From PGYR01 sp041675005 (GTDB lineage Bacteria; Bacteroidota; Ignavibacteria; Kapaibacteriales; UBA2268): 64,000 nucleotides of DNA. The notes below the pieces were generated by a model. It ran no database searches, was not told the origin of the DNA, and saw only the letters and a list, made by a program, of their open reading frames with translations. The stretch spans positions 1 to 64,000 of the forward strand of contig JBAYUQ010000014.1 of the NCBI GenBank assembly GCA_041675005.1, written 5' to 3'. Below, piece after piece: positions 18,702 to 28,213 of this stretch. Each line of letters starts with the position of its first letter. Within the stretch, counting starts at the first letter, position 1. Made by a program: the position numbers and the translations under genes.

Positions 18702-18901
18702 GAAATTCCCCTCTTTAAGCAACGCGAAAGAGGGGTGGACTGCGAAGCAGTACGGGGTGTTCAAAAATGTAGAACGACCGTATAGAGAGAAAAAGTATAA
18801 AATTAGTCTGAAGAATCAGATAATAACAAATTCTGTGGATATGTAAATACCCCGTCAGACACACTGCGTGCGTCTGCCACCCCTTTTAAAAAAGGGGAAT
18901 T
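18702..18901. repeat. MITE-like repeat element, copy B
   Basis: This 200-base copy has the same left and right blocks as copy A and a nearly identical interior. Differences are scattered single bases, plus a changed hairpin after the left end (GACTGCGAAGCAGTAC in place of a GATCACGCC..GGCGTGAGA stem). It lies between two fragments of cyclase 3'-end sequence. Confidence 0.72.
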
Positions 18902-18927
18902 ACACCTAGTAAGATAAAATCAAATGT

Positions 18928-18975
18928 GAAGGTGAAGTTGACATCTATTTTGTATATTTAGAATCATTGTTTTAA
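18928..18975 (+). pseudogene. Cyclase C-terminal tail remnant after repeat B
   Basis: Sixteen codons ending in TAA read GEVDIYFVYLESLF, clearly a class III cyclase C-terminus, without any upstream coding sequence. It lies directly before the propeller-cyclase gene and on the same strand. Confidence 0.6.
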
Positions 18976-19006
18976 CAGATTCAAAATTTATCTTTTTGAG
19001 AAATAT

Positions 19007-22000
19007 ATGCTTCTTCGTATTGGTCTATTATTCACAGCAATTTTAATACTTAATTCTTGTAAGGAAAATTCTGAGAATGTGAAAGAATCTGAAGTTGAAA
19101 TTTCCCAAGAATTTGAATCTCCAACAATAATAAACATCTCTGATTTACCCGATTCATTACAACCGAAAACTACGTTAATCAGTGATATGCCCTCAGCTAG
19201 GACTATAGCAATACCAACTCGGGAAAGCGACTTTAGCTACATAAACTCAAATGACAAGAAAATAGATTTGAAATTAGTACCACCCACTACTACACCAATC
19301 GCTGTACTTTCGGATAATAAAGGTGTAGCAATCACTGATTCATCTGGCAAAAACTTCACAATGGGGAATGGTGGTATTTCTCACTTCACGAATTTCACTA
19401 CTAATGACGGTCTTGCCCTTGATGGTGTGAGCTGTTCAGAGATGGATAATGAAGGTAATATATGGTTCGGTACGCAAGGCGGTGGAGTAAGTAAATACGA
19501 CGGATACAATTTCACTACTTACACCACAGCACAAGGATTAGCAAATAACTCTGTTATGAGTATTGTAGCTGATTCGAAGGGGAATATTTGGTTAGGGACG
19601 AATGGTGGTGGAGTAAGTAAATTCGATGGGCATACTTTTATCACATTTACAACTGAAGATAGCTTAGCAAACAACAGTATTTATAGCATGACAGAAGATA
19701 GTAAGGGCAATATGTGGTTTGGCTCTTACGGCGGTGGAGTAAGTAAATACGATGGAAAGAAATTCAAAAATTATAATACCGAAAATGGGTTAGCCGATAA
19801 TTTTATAATGGCTATAAAAGAAGATAGTAAAGGAAATATCTGGTTCGGGACGAACGGAAAAGGTCTAAGCAAATTCGACGGAAAAAAGTTCAAAACATAT
19901 ACTAAAGATGATGGACTAGCTAGTGATTGGATAAGAAGTATAATGGAAGATAGCAAAGGCAATCTTTGGCTCGGTACTTACGGCGGTGGTGCTAGTAAGT
20001 ATGACGGCAAAGACTTCACCAACTATTCTACTGAAAATGGACTAGCAAGCAAGTTAGTGATGAGTATAGTTGAAGCCAAAGACGGTAAGTTATGGTTCGG
20101 AACAAACGGATATGGTGTTAGTTCATTCGATGGTAAAAAATTCAAGACCTTCTCGACTAAGCAAGGACTAACCAATGACAGAGTTTGGACTATAACAAAA
20201 GACAAGGGTAATAACCTCTGGTTTGGTACATTCGGTGGTGGAGTTAGCCGTTTCGAGGGCGAGGCATTCACCAAATTTGACCAATCAATCGGATTGGCTA
20301 ACAGCACAGTATTCAGTATAAATGAAGACAAAAGTGGCAATATGTGGTTCGGTACAAACGGTGGTGGAATAAGCAAATACAATGGCAAAGAAATCACCAA
20401 CTACTCTAGTACACAAGGTGTAGCCGATAGAGTGATAATGGCAATAGAAGAAGACAGCAAAGGCATACTCTGGTTTGGCACGAACGGCGGTGGGGTTACT
20501 AGCTTTGACGGGAAAGCGTTCACCAGTTATTCTACTACACAAGGGCTACCGAGCAATCAAGTATTCGCAATCCGTGAGGACAATGATAGTAATCTTTGGT
20601 TTGGTACTTACGAAGGTGGAGTTGTAAAGTATGATGGAGACTCTTTCACAAACTACACTACTGCTCACGGACTCGCAAACAACTCTGTATGGAGTATATT
20701 CAAAGACAGTAAGGGGAATATATGGTTTGGAACTTTGGGTGGCGGAGTGAGCCGATTTGACGGCAAATCTTTCCTTACCCTGACTACTAAGCAAGGTCTC
20801 TCCGACGACAATGTATATAGCGTATCAGAAGACGATAAAGGGAATATATGGATAGGTACAGCAAACGGACTCAACCTAGTTTATTCAGATAGATTGGAGA
20901 GCAAAGCAAAAACGCCATTAGTAAAAATATTTACAACTACAGACGGATTAGCAGATAACTTAGTAACGCAAGTAATACCATTACCAAAAGGCAGATTAGC
21001 AATTGGTACTAACCTCGGTATTACTATATTCAAGCCAAGCGATGATTATTCCAAGTTAGAAAACATAGAAATCTATAACACAAATACAGACTTCCCTGTG
21101 AAAGACGTGAACGCTGGACAGAATGGAATGTTCTTAGACAGAAGTGGGGTTCTTTGGGCAGGTACTGGTAACGAGGAAACGGCATTAGTTCGATTTGATA
21201 TTATTGAATTAAACAAAAGCAAAGCCGCACCTAGCATAGTCTTGAAGAACGTAAAGGTCAACGATAATGCTATTATCTGGAATTATCTTAGTAATAAAAC
21301 CATAAAAGATAGCACTATAACTCCTGCTTGTATAACTGAAGAAGTGACGTCACTCGGCAAAGAGCTAACAGATGCCATACGAGATAGCTTAGCGGCCAAA
21401 TTCCAAAAAATAGAATTCGATAGCGTTAGTCCGTTTTATTATATACCTCACAACCTAGTATTACCATACAAGAACAATCACCTAACAATTGATTACGGAG
21501 CTATAGAAACAGGCAAGCCAAACCAAGTAAACTACAAGCATTTCCTAGTCGGTTACGAAGATGATTGGAGTCCAGTGTCGCATACTACTAGCTCAATTTT
21601 CGGTAATATTGGCGAAGGGGAATATGAGTTCAAAGTGATGGCACAAGGACTAAACGGCGTTTGGTCTGAGCCCGTTTCCTATACTTTCGAAGTACTACCT
21701 CCGTGGTATAGAACTTGGTGGGCTTATGCTATATATGTGATACTCGCTATTATCGTAGTTTATGGATTCGTACGCTGGCGATTAGCTAAGCTAGAAAAAG
21801 AAAAGGAAGTACTAGAAGAAACAGTAATGATTAGAACTGCCGAAGTAGTAGAAGAGAAAAAAGAAGCCGATAGACAAAGAGAACGCTCAGACAGTCTCTT
21901 GCTCAACATTTTACCAGCAGAAATAGCTGAAGAGCTAAAAGAAAAAGGTAGCTCTGAAGCAAAGGAATTCGATTTGGTGACCATATTATTCACTGATTTT

Positions 22001-22528
22001 AAAGGATTCACACAAGCATCAGAGAAGCTAACAGCGAAAGAATTAGTAGAGGAAATAGACACTTGCTTCAAGTTTTTTGACTCCATCTGTGGTAAGTACA
22101 ACGTAGAGAAAATCAAGACAATCGGTGATGCTTATATGGCGGCTGGTGGTTTACCAGTTCCATTCGAAGGATCGGTGAAAAACACTATACTAGCTGCTTT
22201 GGAAATGTCCGAGTTCATAATAGAAAGAAAAATACAGAAAGAAAGAGAAGGCAAAATCCCATTCGAAATGCGACTAGGGTTGCACACCGGCCCAGTAGTA
22301 GCAGGGATAGTTGGGATAAAGAAATTTGCGTACGATATATGGGGCGACACCGTGAACACTGCTTCCAGAATGGAAAGCTCGGGTGCACCGGGGCAAATAA
22401 ACATAAGCAAAGTTACTTATGAAATAGTCAAAGATGACCCCGATTTCAGATTCACACCGCGTGGGAAAATAGTAGCTAAAGGCAAAGGCGAAATGGAAAT
22501 GTTCTTCGTTGAGTTGGTAACAAAGTAA
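19007..22528 (+). CDS. Double beta-propeller (Reg_prop) sensor class III adenylate cyclase
   Basis: This is a 1173-residue hybrid sensor. The N-terminus has a possible lipobox (LILNSC, Cys18). From about 115 to 730 there are 14 propeller repeats of the type GNIWFGTNGGGVSKFDG, which would make two seven-bladed propellers as in hybrid two-component sensors. A Y_Y_Y domain (about 820-897) leads to a transmembrane helix near 906-924, a coiled coil and a cyclase domain (about 975-1173). The cyclase carries both metal-binding Asp residues (D997, D1041), the ATP-selecting Asp in YDIWG (D1110) and the NTASRM motif, so it should make cAMP. It probably detects an extracytoplasmic ligand, perhaps a glycan by analogy. 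A Reg_prop sensor with a cyclase output in place of histidine kinase is notable. Confidence 0.88.
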   Translation: MLLRIGLLFTAILILNSCKENSENVKESEVEISQEFESPTIINISDLPDSLQPKTTLISDMPSARTIAIPTRESDFSYINSNDKKIDLKLVPPTTTPIAVLSDNKGVAITDSSGKNFTMGNGGISHFTNFTTNDGLALDGVSCSEMDNEGNIWFGTQGGGVSKYDGYNFTTYTTAQGLANNSVMSIVADSKGNIWLGTNGGGVSKFDGHTFITFTTEDSLANNSIYSMTEDSKGNMWFGSYGGGVSKYDGKKFKNYNTENGLADNFIMAIKEDSKGNIWFGTNGKGLSKFDGKKFKTYTKDDGLASDWIRSIMEDSKGNLWLGTYGGGASKYDGKDFTNYSTENGLASKLVMSIVEAKDGKLWFGTNGYGVSSFDGKKFKTFSTKQGLTNDRVWTITKDKGNNLWFGTFGGGVSRFEGEAFTKFDQSIGLANSTVFSINEDKSGNMWFGTNGGGISKYNGKEITNYSSTQGVADRVIMAIEEDSKGILWFGTNGGGVTSFDGKAFTSYSTTQGLPSNQVFAIREDNDSNLWFGTYEGGVVKYDGDSFTNYTTAHGLANNSVWSIFKDSKGNIWFGTLGGGVSRFDGKSFLTLTTKQGLSDDNVYSVSEDDKGNIWIGTANGLNLVYSDRLESKAKTPLVKIFTTTDGLADNLVTQVIPLPKGRLAIGTNLGITIFKPSDDYSKLENIEIYNTNTDFPVKDVNAGQNGMFLDRSGVLWAGTGNEETALVRFDIIELNKSKAAPSIVLKNVKVNDNAIIWNYLSNKTIKDSTITPACITEEVTSLGKELTDAIRDSLAAKFQKIEFDSVSPFYYIPHNLVLPYKNNHLTIDYGAIETGKPNQVNYKHFLVGYEDDWSPVSHTTSSIFGNIGEGEYEFKVMAQGLNGVWSEPVSYTFEVLPPWYRTWWAYAIYVILAIIVVYGFVRWRLAKLEKEKEVLEETVMIRTAEVVEEKKEADRQRERSDSLLLNILPAEIAEELKEKGSSEAKEFDLVTILFTDFKGFTQASEKLTAKELVEEIDTCFKFFDSICGKYNVEKIKTIGDAYMAAGGLPVPFEGSVKNTILAALEMSEFIIERKIQKEREGKIPFEMRLGLHTGPVVAGIVGIKKFAYDIWGDTVNTASRMESSGAPGQINISKVTYEIVKDDPDFRFTPRGKIVAKGKGEMEMFFVELVTK

Positions 22529-22544
22529 GCAATTAAAAGTGAGT

Positions 22545-22753
22545 TATTCCCCTCTTTAAGCAACGCGAAAGAGGGGTGGATCACGCCAAAGGCGTGAGAC
22601 GGGGTGTTAGAAAAGTAGAAAGACCGTAAAGAGAGAATAAAGTAAAATTAGTCTGAAGAATTAGATAGTATGAAATTCTGTGGATACTTAAATACCCCGT
22701 CAGCCAACGCTGGTGCGTTGTCTGCCACCCCTTTTCAAGAAAAGAGGAATTTT
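22545..22753. repeat. MITE-like repeat element, copy C
   Basis: This is a 209-base copy with left block ATTCCCCTCTTT..GAGGGGTGG, the same internal segment with several substitutions, and right block CTGCCACCCC..AGAGGAATTT. The right subterminal hairpin differs from copies A and B (CCAACGC..GCGTTG), with base pairing kept. It starts 17 bases after the propeller-cyclase stop. Confidence 0.7.
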
Positions 22754-22758
22754 ACGAC

Positions 22759-22809
22759 AAAGTAAAAGGAGAAGTCGATATGTATTACGTAGAGTTAGTG
22801 AATGAATAA
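22759..22809 (+). pseudogene. Cyclase C-terminal tail remnant after repeat C
   Basis: Seventeen codons ending in TAA read KGEVDMYYVELVNE, a class III cyclase C-terminus diverged from the neighbouring complete gene. It has no start and overlaps the first possible ATG of the ogt gene. This is the third case in 5 kb of a cyclase tail following a copy of the same repeat. Confidence 0.65.
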
Positions 22810-23350
22810 TATGACTGACAAAATCAGCATACAATACCATAAAACAGAATTTGGTGAGCTAATACTCGGCTCGTTCAAAAATCAGCTGTGCCTATGCGAT
22901 TGGAGATACCGTAAAATGCGGGATTCCATAGATAGCCGAATAAAAAAGGGACTAAATGCTGAATACGTTCAGCAAAATTCACCAGTTATTGCTGAGTCTA
23001 TTCAACAAATCTCCGAATACATTGCAGGAGATAGAGTTTCATTCGACATATCCCTGTTACTAGTCGGCACAGATTTCCAGAAAAGCGTGTGGGAAGAGCT
23101 CATCAAAATCCCTTATGGTACTACACAATCCTACTTAGGATTAGCAAAAAGTATGGGCAACGAAAAGGCCATCCGAGCAATAGCCACAGCAAACGGAGCA
23201 AACGCAATATCGATCATCATCCCATGCCATAGGATAATCGGCAGCTCGGGAGAAATGGTTGGCTATGCAGGCGGCACACCTACCAAACGAAAACTGTTAT
23301 CCCTAGAAAACCGAAATACTAGCGACTCGCAGATTGGGATGTTTAGGTGA
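22802..23350 (+). CDS. ogt: Methylated-DNA--[protein]-cysteine S-methyltransferase
   Basis: This is a DNA repair protein that moves a methyl group from O6-methylguanine to its own cysteine. The active-site motif IPCHR is present with C142, followed by the conserved GYAGG segment and the preceding helix-turn-helix region with the arginine finger (EKAIRAIATANGANAI). The length (182 residues) is usual for Ogt with its N-terminal ribonuclease-like domain. The first ATG at 22802 overlaps the cyclase-tail remnant, and a second ATG at 22811 (MTDKIS) is equally possible and perhaps more natural. The gene stands alone. Confidence 0.9.
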   Translation: MNNMTDKISIQYHKTEFGELILGSFKNQLCLCDWRYRKMRDSIDSRIKKGLNAEYVQQNSPVIAESIQQISEYIAGDRVSFDISLLLVGTDFQKSVWEELIKIPYGTTQSYLGLAKSMGNEKAIRAIATANGANAISIIIPCHRIIGSSGEMVGYAGGTPTKRKLLSLENRNTSDSQIGMFR

Positions 23351-23400
23351 TTCAGAAGTTATTAGAATAAAAGAATGTTAAGTATATAAATAATTTGAAT

Positions 23401-24234
23401 TCAATATTCATTCTTAGTATAACTAATATTTATAGTATCCTTGTTTCTTCTAATTATTCGGTTTGGTAAATTGTTTTCATCATAGTAAATTTTTGCTAAT
23501 GGGATAGAATCATTTTTACCTAATTTTATAATTTCAGTATAATCATCTAATTTTATTTTATAATAGTTATAGTGAAATAGATTTATATGACTGTAAGCTT
23601 TGATATAAACACTATTATTAAATTCTGATATTGTTGTATCACTTTGATGTGTTAATTTTCTATATGGTGTCAAGTTTACAGAGTCACAAAAATTTAAATT
23701 TTCTTTGATTACCCCAATCTCTTGAAGATTAAAATCTTTACCAAATAGATAATAAGTAGAATAACTTGATATTATTAAACCATCGTGGCAGAGAGCATAA
23801 GGATATTCAAGCATCATAGAGTCACCTTCAGTTCTTTTGATATCCTTTCTTATAATCTGATTAACTGAAGTGTCAATGAAAAAGCTACTTATTGTAAACA
23901 ATTCATAATTATGATATATTTCAAGCTGAATAGTATTATTTAAAAGATAACTAATTTTTATTTCCTTTAATCTATTGGCTGATATTGATTCCTGAAAGTA
24001 AACTATTCTACCTAACTTATCATACTCAATCCTTGACTTATATCTATTACCTGAAAATATAATACTTTGAGAACTTAGTTGATCATTATTTCTAAAAAAA
24101 TCTGGGAAGAAATAATATTCATCTTCAAAATCAGTATGCCATAAAATATTATAATTGAAAATGAAATTAATATATTTACTTTCTATGCCGTAACAGTTTG
24201 AAACTATTAAAATTATAACTAAATAAATCTTCAT
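23401..24234 (-). CDS. Secreted hypothetical protein with wide beta-strand pattern
   Basis: A 277-residue protein with an N-terminal signal peptide (about 1-17) and then a region dominated by short strands and aromatic residues, including segments such as YDKLGRIVYFQES and YYDENNLPNRIIRRN that recall RHS/YD-type or toxin_RHS-like strand repeats. There are no catalytic motifs and no family I can name. It is very AT-rich. It is likely periplasmic or surface exposed and lies alone on the minus strand. Confidence 0.6.
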   Translation of the reverse strand: MKIYLVIILIVSNCYGIESKYINFIFNYNILWHTDFEDEYYFFPDFFRNNDQLSSQSIIFSGNRYKSRIEYDKLGRIVYFQESISANRLKEIKISYLLNNTIQLEIYHNYELFTISSFFIDTSVNQIIRKDIKRTEGDSMMLEYPYALCHDGLIISSYSTYYLFGKDFNLQEIGVIKENLNFCDSVNLTPYRKLTHQSDTTISEFNNSVYIKAYSHINLFHYNYYKIKLDDYTEIIKLGKNDSIPLAKIYYDENNLPNRIIRRNKDTINISYTKNEY

Positions 24235-24393
24235 TTAACACCTTCTAGTTACTTAGGTTCATATTTTATAATATCTATATCATCGTATTTATTTTCTTTG
24301 TGGTTATCTATTATCATCGGATCTCAAGCAACAATCCAGTAGAACATTCATCTCAAATAAGAGACTTAACACAACTGTTAAGGACTATATCCA

Positions 24394-24867
24394 CTAAAAT
24401 TGTAAACTCAGCCCTATTCCGTTGTTAGTAGCGAAGAATTGGAGCTGGTAGGTTCTGCTATTATCTGTTAGGGCCTGCTTTTCATTGTGCAATCTTACGC
24501 CTTCAGTTAGTTTGTTTTGAGCACCTATTGCAAGTGGAATATTTATAACGACTATTGCACCACCAACAGCTGCCAAAGTCCAGTTTGGCTCTCCACCACC
24601 AAGATAAGTGCCAATAGGCCAGCCAATAAGTGCTCCACCGATAAAGCCCATTACATTTGTAAAAGCAGCGGTTGATTTTGCAGAAGAGACGAGTTCGTAC
24701 TCTTCACTATTCTTCTCCATCAAACTCATTATTTGTCTTATGTTTATTGGCTTACCTTCGTAAGTATAGAGAGAGCCGTCTGTACCAATGGTCTTGTCTC
24801 TATCTTGAGAATAGATTGGTGCGGTAAGGATTAAAATGGTGATTATAGAAATAAAGATGTTTTTCAT
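24394..24867 (-). CDS. Hypothetical envelope protein with glycine-zipper membrane segment
   Basis: A 157-residue protein with a cleavable signal peptide (1-20, ending IYSQ), a soluble segment, two closely spaced hydrophobic stretches rich in glycine (GFIGGALIGWPIGTYLGGG, and about 85-107), and a short C-terminal strand region ending in LSLQF. Glycine-zipper helices insert in or pack against membranes. The terminal Phe and the export signal suggest an outer-membrane or periplasmic location. No specific family is recognised. Confidence 0.55.
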   Translation of the reverse strand: MKNIFISIITILILTAPIYSQDRDKTIGTDGSLYTYEGKPINIRQIMSLMEKNSEEYELVSSAKSTAAFTNVMGFIGGALIGWPIGTYLGGGEPNWTLAAVGGAIVVINIPLAIGAQNKLTEGVRLHNEKQALTDNSRTYQLQFFATNNGIGLSLQF

Positions 24868-24937
24868 ATTGATTTGGACTCTTTGTTGAAATAGAATGTC
24901 TCAATATAAAAAAATAGTTTCAAATATTAAAACTACC

Positions 24938-26236
24938 CTACCCCATCTTCTTGTAATAGCTGGCTACGCGTTGGTTGACTATTATGTCTTTCTTTTGGAT
25001 TGGAGTATTAAGCACTACACCATCGAGTGAACGGCAGCGGCTAAGGGCCACATATACCTGACCGTGGGCGAATGCACCATAGCCAACATCTATTATCACA
25101 TTGTCGAAGGTCTTACCTTGGCTCTTGTGTATAGTTATTGCATAGGCCAATTGTAGAGGATACTGCGTGAACTCGGCAGCAGTGGATTGCTCTATTTTGT
25201 CTGTGTCTCGGTTCAGCTCGAACTTTACTTCTTTCCAAGACTCTGGCTCTACTAGGTGCTCCGTACCGTTTATATCTACGAATATATCTTTTTTATCGAT
25301 TTTTGTAATCTTACCTACCGAGCCATTTACCCATCTGAAACCCGGGTCATTTTTTAGCATCATAACCTGTGCCCCTTCTCGTAGCTTTAGCTTATAGGGA
25401 GCTGGTAGCTTATTCTCTAATTGCTCTTCGCCTTGCTCGGCTAATTTTGCGTACTTCCCAGACAGCTCGCCTGTGAATATATGCTCTTTACTCGTAAGTT
25501 GGTCGAGCTTTCTTTGGTTTATGTCCGATGCCGTTCGCCTCATAGAAGTAAGGAAAGTAGCCGTTTCGGGTATCGCTACTTTGCTTTTGTGACGAGAGTT
25601 AAGCAACTGCATATCATCATCACTGATTGAGTTTATACGGATGTTTTCTAATAATTGCTTGAAGACAACCTCGTCTTCCGATTGACGGAAAATTTGGGTC
25701 AGCTCTGTAAAGTGGTAGCCATAATCTTTGAATACAGGTGCGTCGTAGAACTGCTCTCCCCCATACGTTCTTATGATATAATCTTGCTCGTCATTTCGCA
25801 TAACTGGTGGCAGCTGATACAAATCGCCAATGAATACCATCTGCACACCACCGAACGGCTCAGTCGGGCGGTTCCTGTTCAATCTCAGAGCGGTGTCTAT
25901 ACCGTGCATCATATCCGAGCGAACCATCGATACTTCGTCAATTATCAGAGTGTCTATCTCTTCGAATAGGTCTTTTCTGTAATCCATTTTCAGCTTTTCT
26001 ATCTCTAACTTACCAGGTTTGAATCGGAAGAAAGAGTGAATAGTTTGCCCCCCAACGTTCAGTGCTGCAATGCCAGTAGGAGCTATTACCACGAAGTTCT
26101 TTTTGGTCTTGCGGGTGAACTCACGTAGGAGAGTTGACTTCCCTGTACCGGCTCTACCTGTTATGAATATGCTGTCATTCGTATTTTCTAATATATTGAG
26201 AGCTTTTTTGAATTCTTCGGTTATATCTATATTCAT
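24938..26236 (-). CDS. Pif1/RecD-like SF1 DNA helicase
   Basis: This 432-residue cytoplasmic helicase has Walker A GRAGTGKST (27-35, K33), Walker B LIIDEVSM near 95-102, motif III GDLYQLPPV, and the C-terminal UvrD_C_2 motif TIHKSQGKTFDNVIID, followed by VALSRCRS. This order is that of Pif1-type SF1B helicases, which translocate 5' to 3' and unwind DNA, R-loops or G-quadruplexes. The length matches the short bacterial Pif1 proteins without extra domains. It is a single gene, and the context adds nothing about its role. Confidence 0.85.
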   Translation of the reverse strand: MNIDITEEFKKALNILENTNDSIFITGRAGTGKSTLLREFTRKTKKNFVVIAPTGIAALNVGGQTIHSFFRFKPGKLEIEKLKMDYRKDLFEEIDTLIIDEVSMVRSDMMHGIDTALRLNRNRPTEPFGGVQMVFIGDLYQLPPVMRNDEQDYIIRTYGGEQFYDAPVFKDYGYHFTELTQIFRQSEDEVVFKQLLENIRINSISDDDMQLLNSRHKSKVAIPETATFLTSMRRTASDINQRKLDQLTSKEHIFTGELSGKYAKLAEQGEEQLENKLPAPYKLKLREGAQVMMLKNDPGFRWVNGSVGKITKIDKKDIFVDINGTEHLVEPESWKEVKFELNRDTDKIEQSTAAEFTQYPLQLAYAITIHKSQGKTFDNVIIDVGYGAFAHGQVYVALSRCRSLDGVVLNTPIQKKDIIVNQRVASYYKKMG

Positions 26237-26341
26237 TATCTAAAAGTTATGGTTATTACTATGCTGCAATTAGCAATATAACTAATGATGAGTTTAGTAC
26301 TGATATTTGGGGAGAAAAGAGTGGGGTTTATTTATTTTCAA

Positions 26342-26349
26342 TATATTTG
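26342..26349 (+). promoter_or_regulatory. -7 promoter element TATATTTG for the first GT-C gene
   Basis: This is an exact TAnnTTTG match, 34 bases before the ATG at 26384. A near-identical upstream sequence (TTCAATATATTTG) precedes the paralogue at 28280, so the promoter was duplicated with the gene. Confidence 0.55.
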
Positions 26350-26383
26350 CTATTGAACAAATTACACCGAATGAATCTTTAGA

Positions 26384-28177
26384 ATGAAAAACAACAGAGT
26401 ATTTGTACTAATCTTTCTAGTATTCTCTACTTTACTAGCACTGAAGTCAGCTTACTATTTGCCCTATATGGCAGATGATGCACTGATAACATATCGCTAT
26501 GCCCAACGTCTGTTGGATGGATTTGGGCTCACGTGGACAGAGGGTATTCCGGTAGAGGGGTACTCCAACTTACTCTGGACTCTGCTAATAGCTGCGTTTG
26601 GCAAATTTGGATTCGAGCTGCACACCGTAGCAACGGTAATGGGAGTCATATTCGGGATTCTCAACGTATATCTTATAGTTGATTATGTACGCAATCGCTT
26701 CCAAAATGCAATCCCCATCCTACTGATAAGTCTGTTTTTTTATACTATGGCTGGTACTGTTTCTATATGGTCAATGGCGGGTTTGGAGCAACCATTAGTT
26801 GCATTCCTATCGCTATGGGCAGTGGTCAAGTACTTCGACTTTAGTGATTTCAATAAGAAAGGTAGCTTGTGGTATTCGTCATTAGCATTGGGTTTGCTCT
26901 GTATCACTCGCCCCGACGGTATAATATTATCAGTTGTGATTGGTACATACCACCTAATAGCAAACAGAACCAATCTAAAAAGCAGCACAATTCAGGTGCT
27001 AAAACTAGCAATTTTCCCAACTCTATTTTATTTTGGGCAGCTTATATTCAGAGTCTATTACTATGGCGAATTAGTACCTAACACAGCATTAGTAAAGGTG
27101 ACTCCGTCTTTCTTCCATGCTATGACAGGACTCAAATATAATCTGAAATTCATATATTCAATCTCGACTCTGTTTATACCATTTGCTATATTAGCAGTAC
27201 TTCTTATTAAAAATAAGAATAAGCATATAAACCTCTTGCTTTCTATACTAACAGTATGGTTTTTCTATTTGGTATTTGTTGGAGGCGATATATTCATGGC
27301 CTTCCGACATCATTTTTACTCGATAGTATTTATCATATTAGTATTAGCCGAAGGACTAAATGAGCTATTCAAAAGTAATTATTACAAAGAAAAAAAGAAA
27401 CTCGTATTACTGTTACTATCTTTATCAGGGTTAATATTTATATACCAGCAATTCAACTTTATCTTATATAAAGATATAGAAACATTCACTTGGACCTGTA
27501 ACCAGAAGACTTTGGCACTAGCACTCAAATCCACATTCGAGGAAGAGCAACCACTAATAGCTGTGGATGCAGCAGGATCTTTGCCGTATTGGACTATGTT
27601 CCCATCGCTTGATATGCTTGGGCTAAATGATTACTATATAGCTAGGCACAAACCTGGTAATATGGGGGGCGGATTCATAGGGCACGAGTTGGGCGACCCC
27701 GAGTACACACTTGACCAAAAGCCAGATATTATCCAATTGCACTTTGGCCAACGTGAACCAATACGCTATATAGATTCACAATTAGTGATTAATAAAAGAT
27801 TTATCGATGACTATCGGGACATAAACGTATTCGCCACCGCAGGTGATAGACACGATTACTCAGGAGTGCTGTGGTTCAATATATATAGCGATAAAGTGGG
27901 AATAAAATACACACACGAAAAGGTTGTAATCCCAGCTTACTTTTTTAATAATGACAAATCCGTTTTCTCCGAATTCAAAAATGGTGCGCTTGTATTACCA
28001 ATAAAACCAAATCAGCAATTTGAGCTAACGTTACCTTTCCTAATGGTTATGGACACCGTATATTCCAATCCTACGGGTTTCGATATACGATACGCTACAG
28101 AAGGAAGGAATACAATAATAACAGCCAAAAACACCACTAATTATACAAGGGATTTGAAAGAGGTGATAGTTAAATAG
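26384..28177 (+). CDS. GT-C type membrane glycosyltransferase (AftB/GT39-like), copy 1
   Basis: A 597-residue polytopic membrane protein with about ten hydrophobic helices in its first 370 residues and a soluble C-terminal domain. After the first helix it has the acidic pair D31-D32 in ADDALITYRYAQRLLDG and the segment EGYSNLLWT, which is the signature seen in GT-C enzymes such as mycobacterial AftB-like arabinosyltransferases and ArnT/GT39 relatives. These use polyprenyl-phosphate sugars and transfer them to lipid or glycan acceptors on the outer face of the inner membrane. The donor and acceptor cannot be told from sequence. A full paralogue follows 102 bases downstream. Confidence 0.78.
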   Translation: MKNNRVFVLIFLVFSTLLALKSAYYLPYMADDALITYRYAQRLLDGFGLTWTEGIPVEGYSNLLWTLLIAAFGKFGFELHTVATVMGVIFGILNVYLIVDYVRNRFQNAIPILLISLFFYTMAGTVSIWSMAGLEQPLVAFLSLWAVVKYFDFSDFNKKGSLWYSSLALGLLCITRPDGIILSVVIGTYHLIANRTNLKSSTIQVLKLAIFPTLFYFGQLIFRVYYYGELVPNTALVKVTPSFFHAMTGLKYNLKFIYSISTLFIPFAILAVLLIKNKNKHINLLLSILTVWFFYLVFVGGDIFMAFRHHFYSIVFIILVLAEGLNELFKSNYYKEKKKLVLLLLSLSGLIFIYQQFNFILYKDIETFTWTCNQKTLALALKSTFEEEQPLIAVDAAGSLPYWTMFPSLDMLGLNDYYIARHKPGNMGGGFIGHELGDPEYTLDQKPDIIQLHFGQREPIRYIDSQLVINKRFIDDYRDINVFATAGDRHDYSGVLWFNIYSDKVGIKYTHEKVVIPAYFFNNDKSVFSEFKNGALVLPIKPNQQFELTLPFLMVMDTVYSNPTGFDIRYATEGRNTIITAKNTTNYTRDLKEVIVK

Positions 28178-28213
28178 AAAAACAGAGGGCGTCTCTACAA
28201 ATCGTCTGTAATA

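Noticed and set aside
18571..18846. 91-residue open frame on the plus strand
   Set aside because: It runs through a cyclase-tail fragment and into repeat B, and the same repeat sequence is noncoding in other copies; treated as chance.
19771..20874. Several minus-strand open frames inside the propeller-cyclase gene
   Set aside because: Repeated propeller units create repeated antisense frames; they share the same pseudo-repeats and have no independent support.
17888..22753. CRISPR array from the recurring ~200-base repeats
   Set aside because: Copies are long, few, irregularly spaced and separated by genes; there are no short spacers and no cas genes.
23401..24867. A toxin-immunity pair formed by the two small secreted proteins
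   Set aside because: Both have signal peptides and unlike layouts, and the genes are 159 bases apart; nothing shows a toxin domain.
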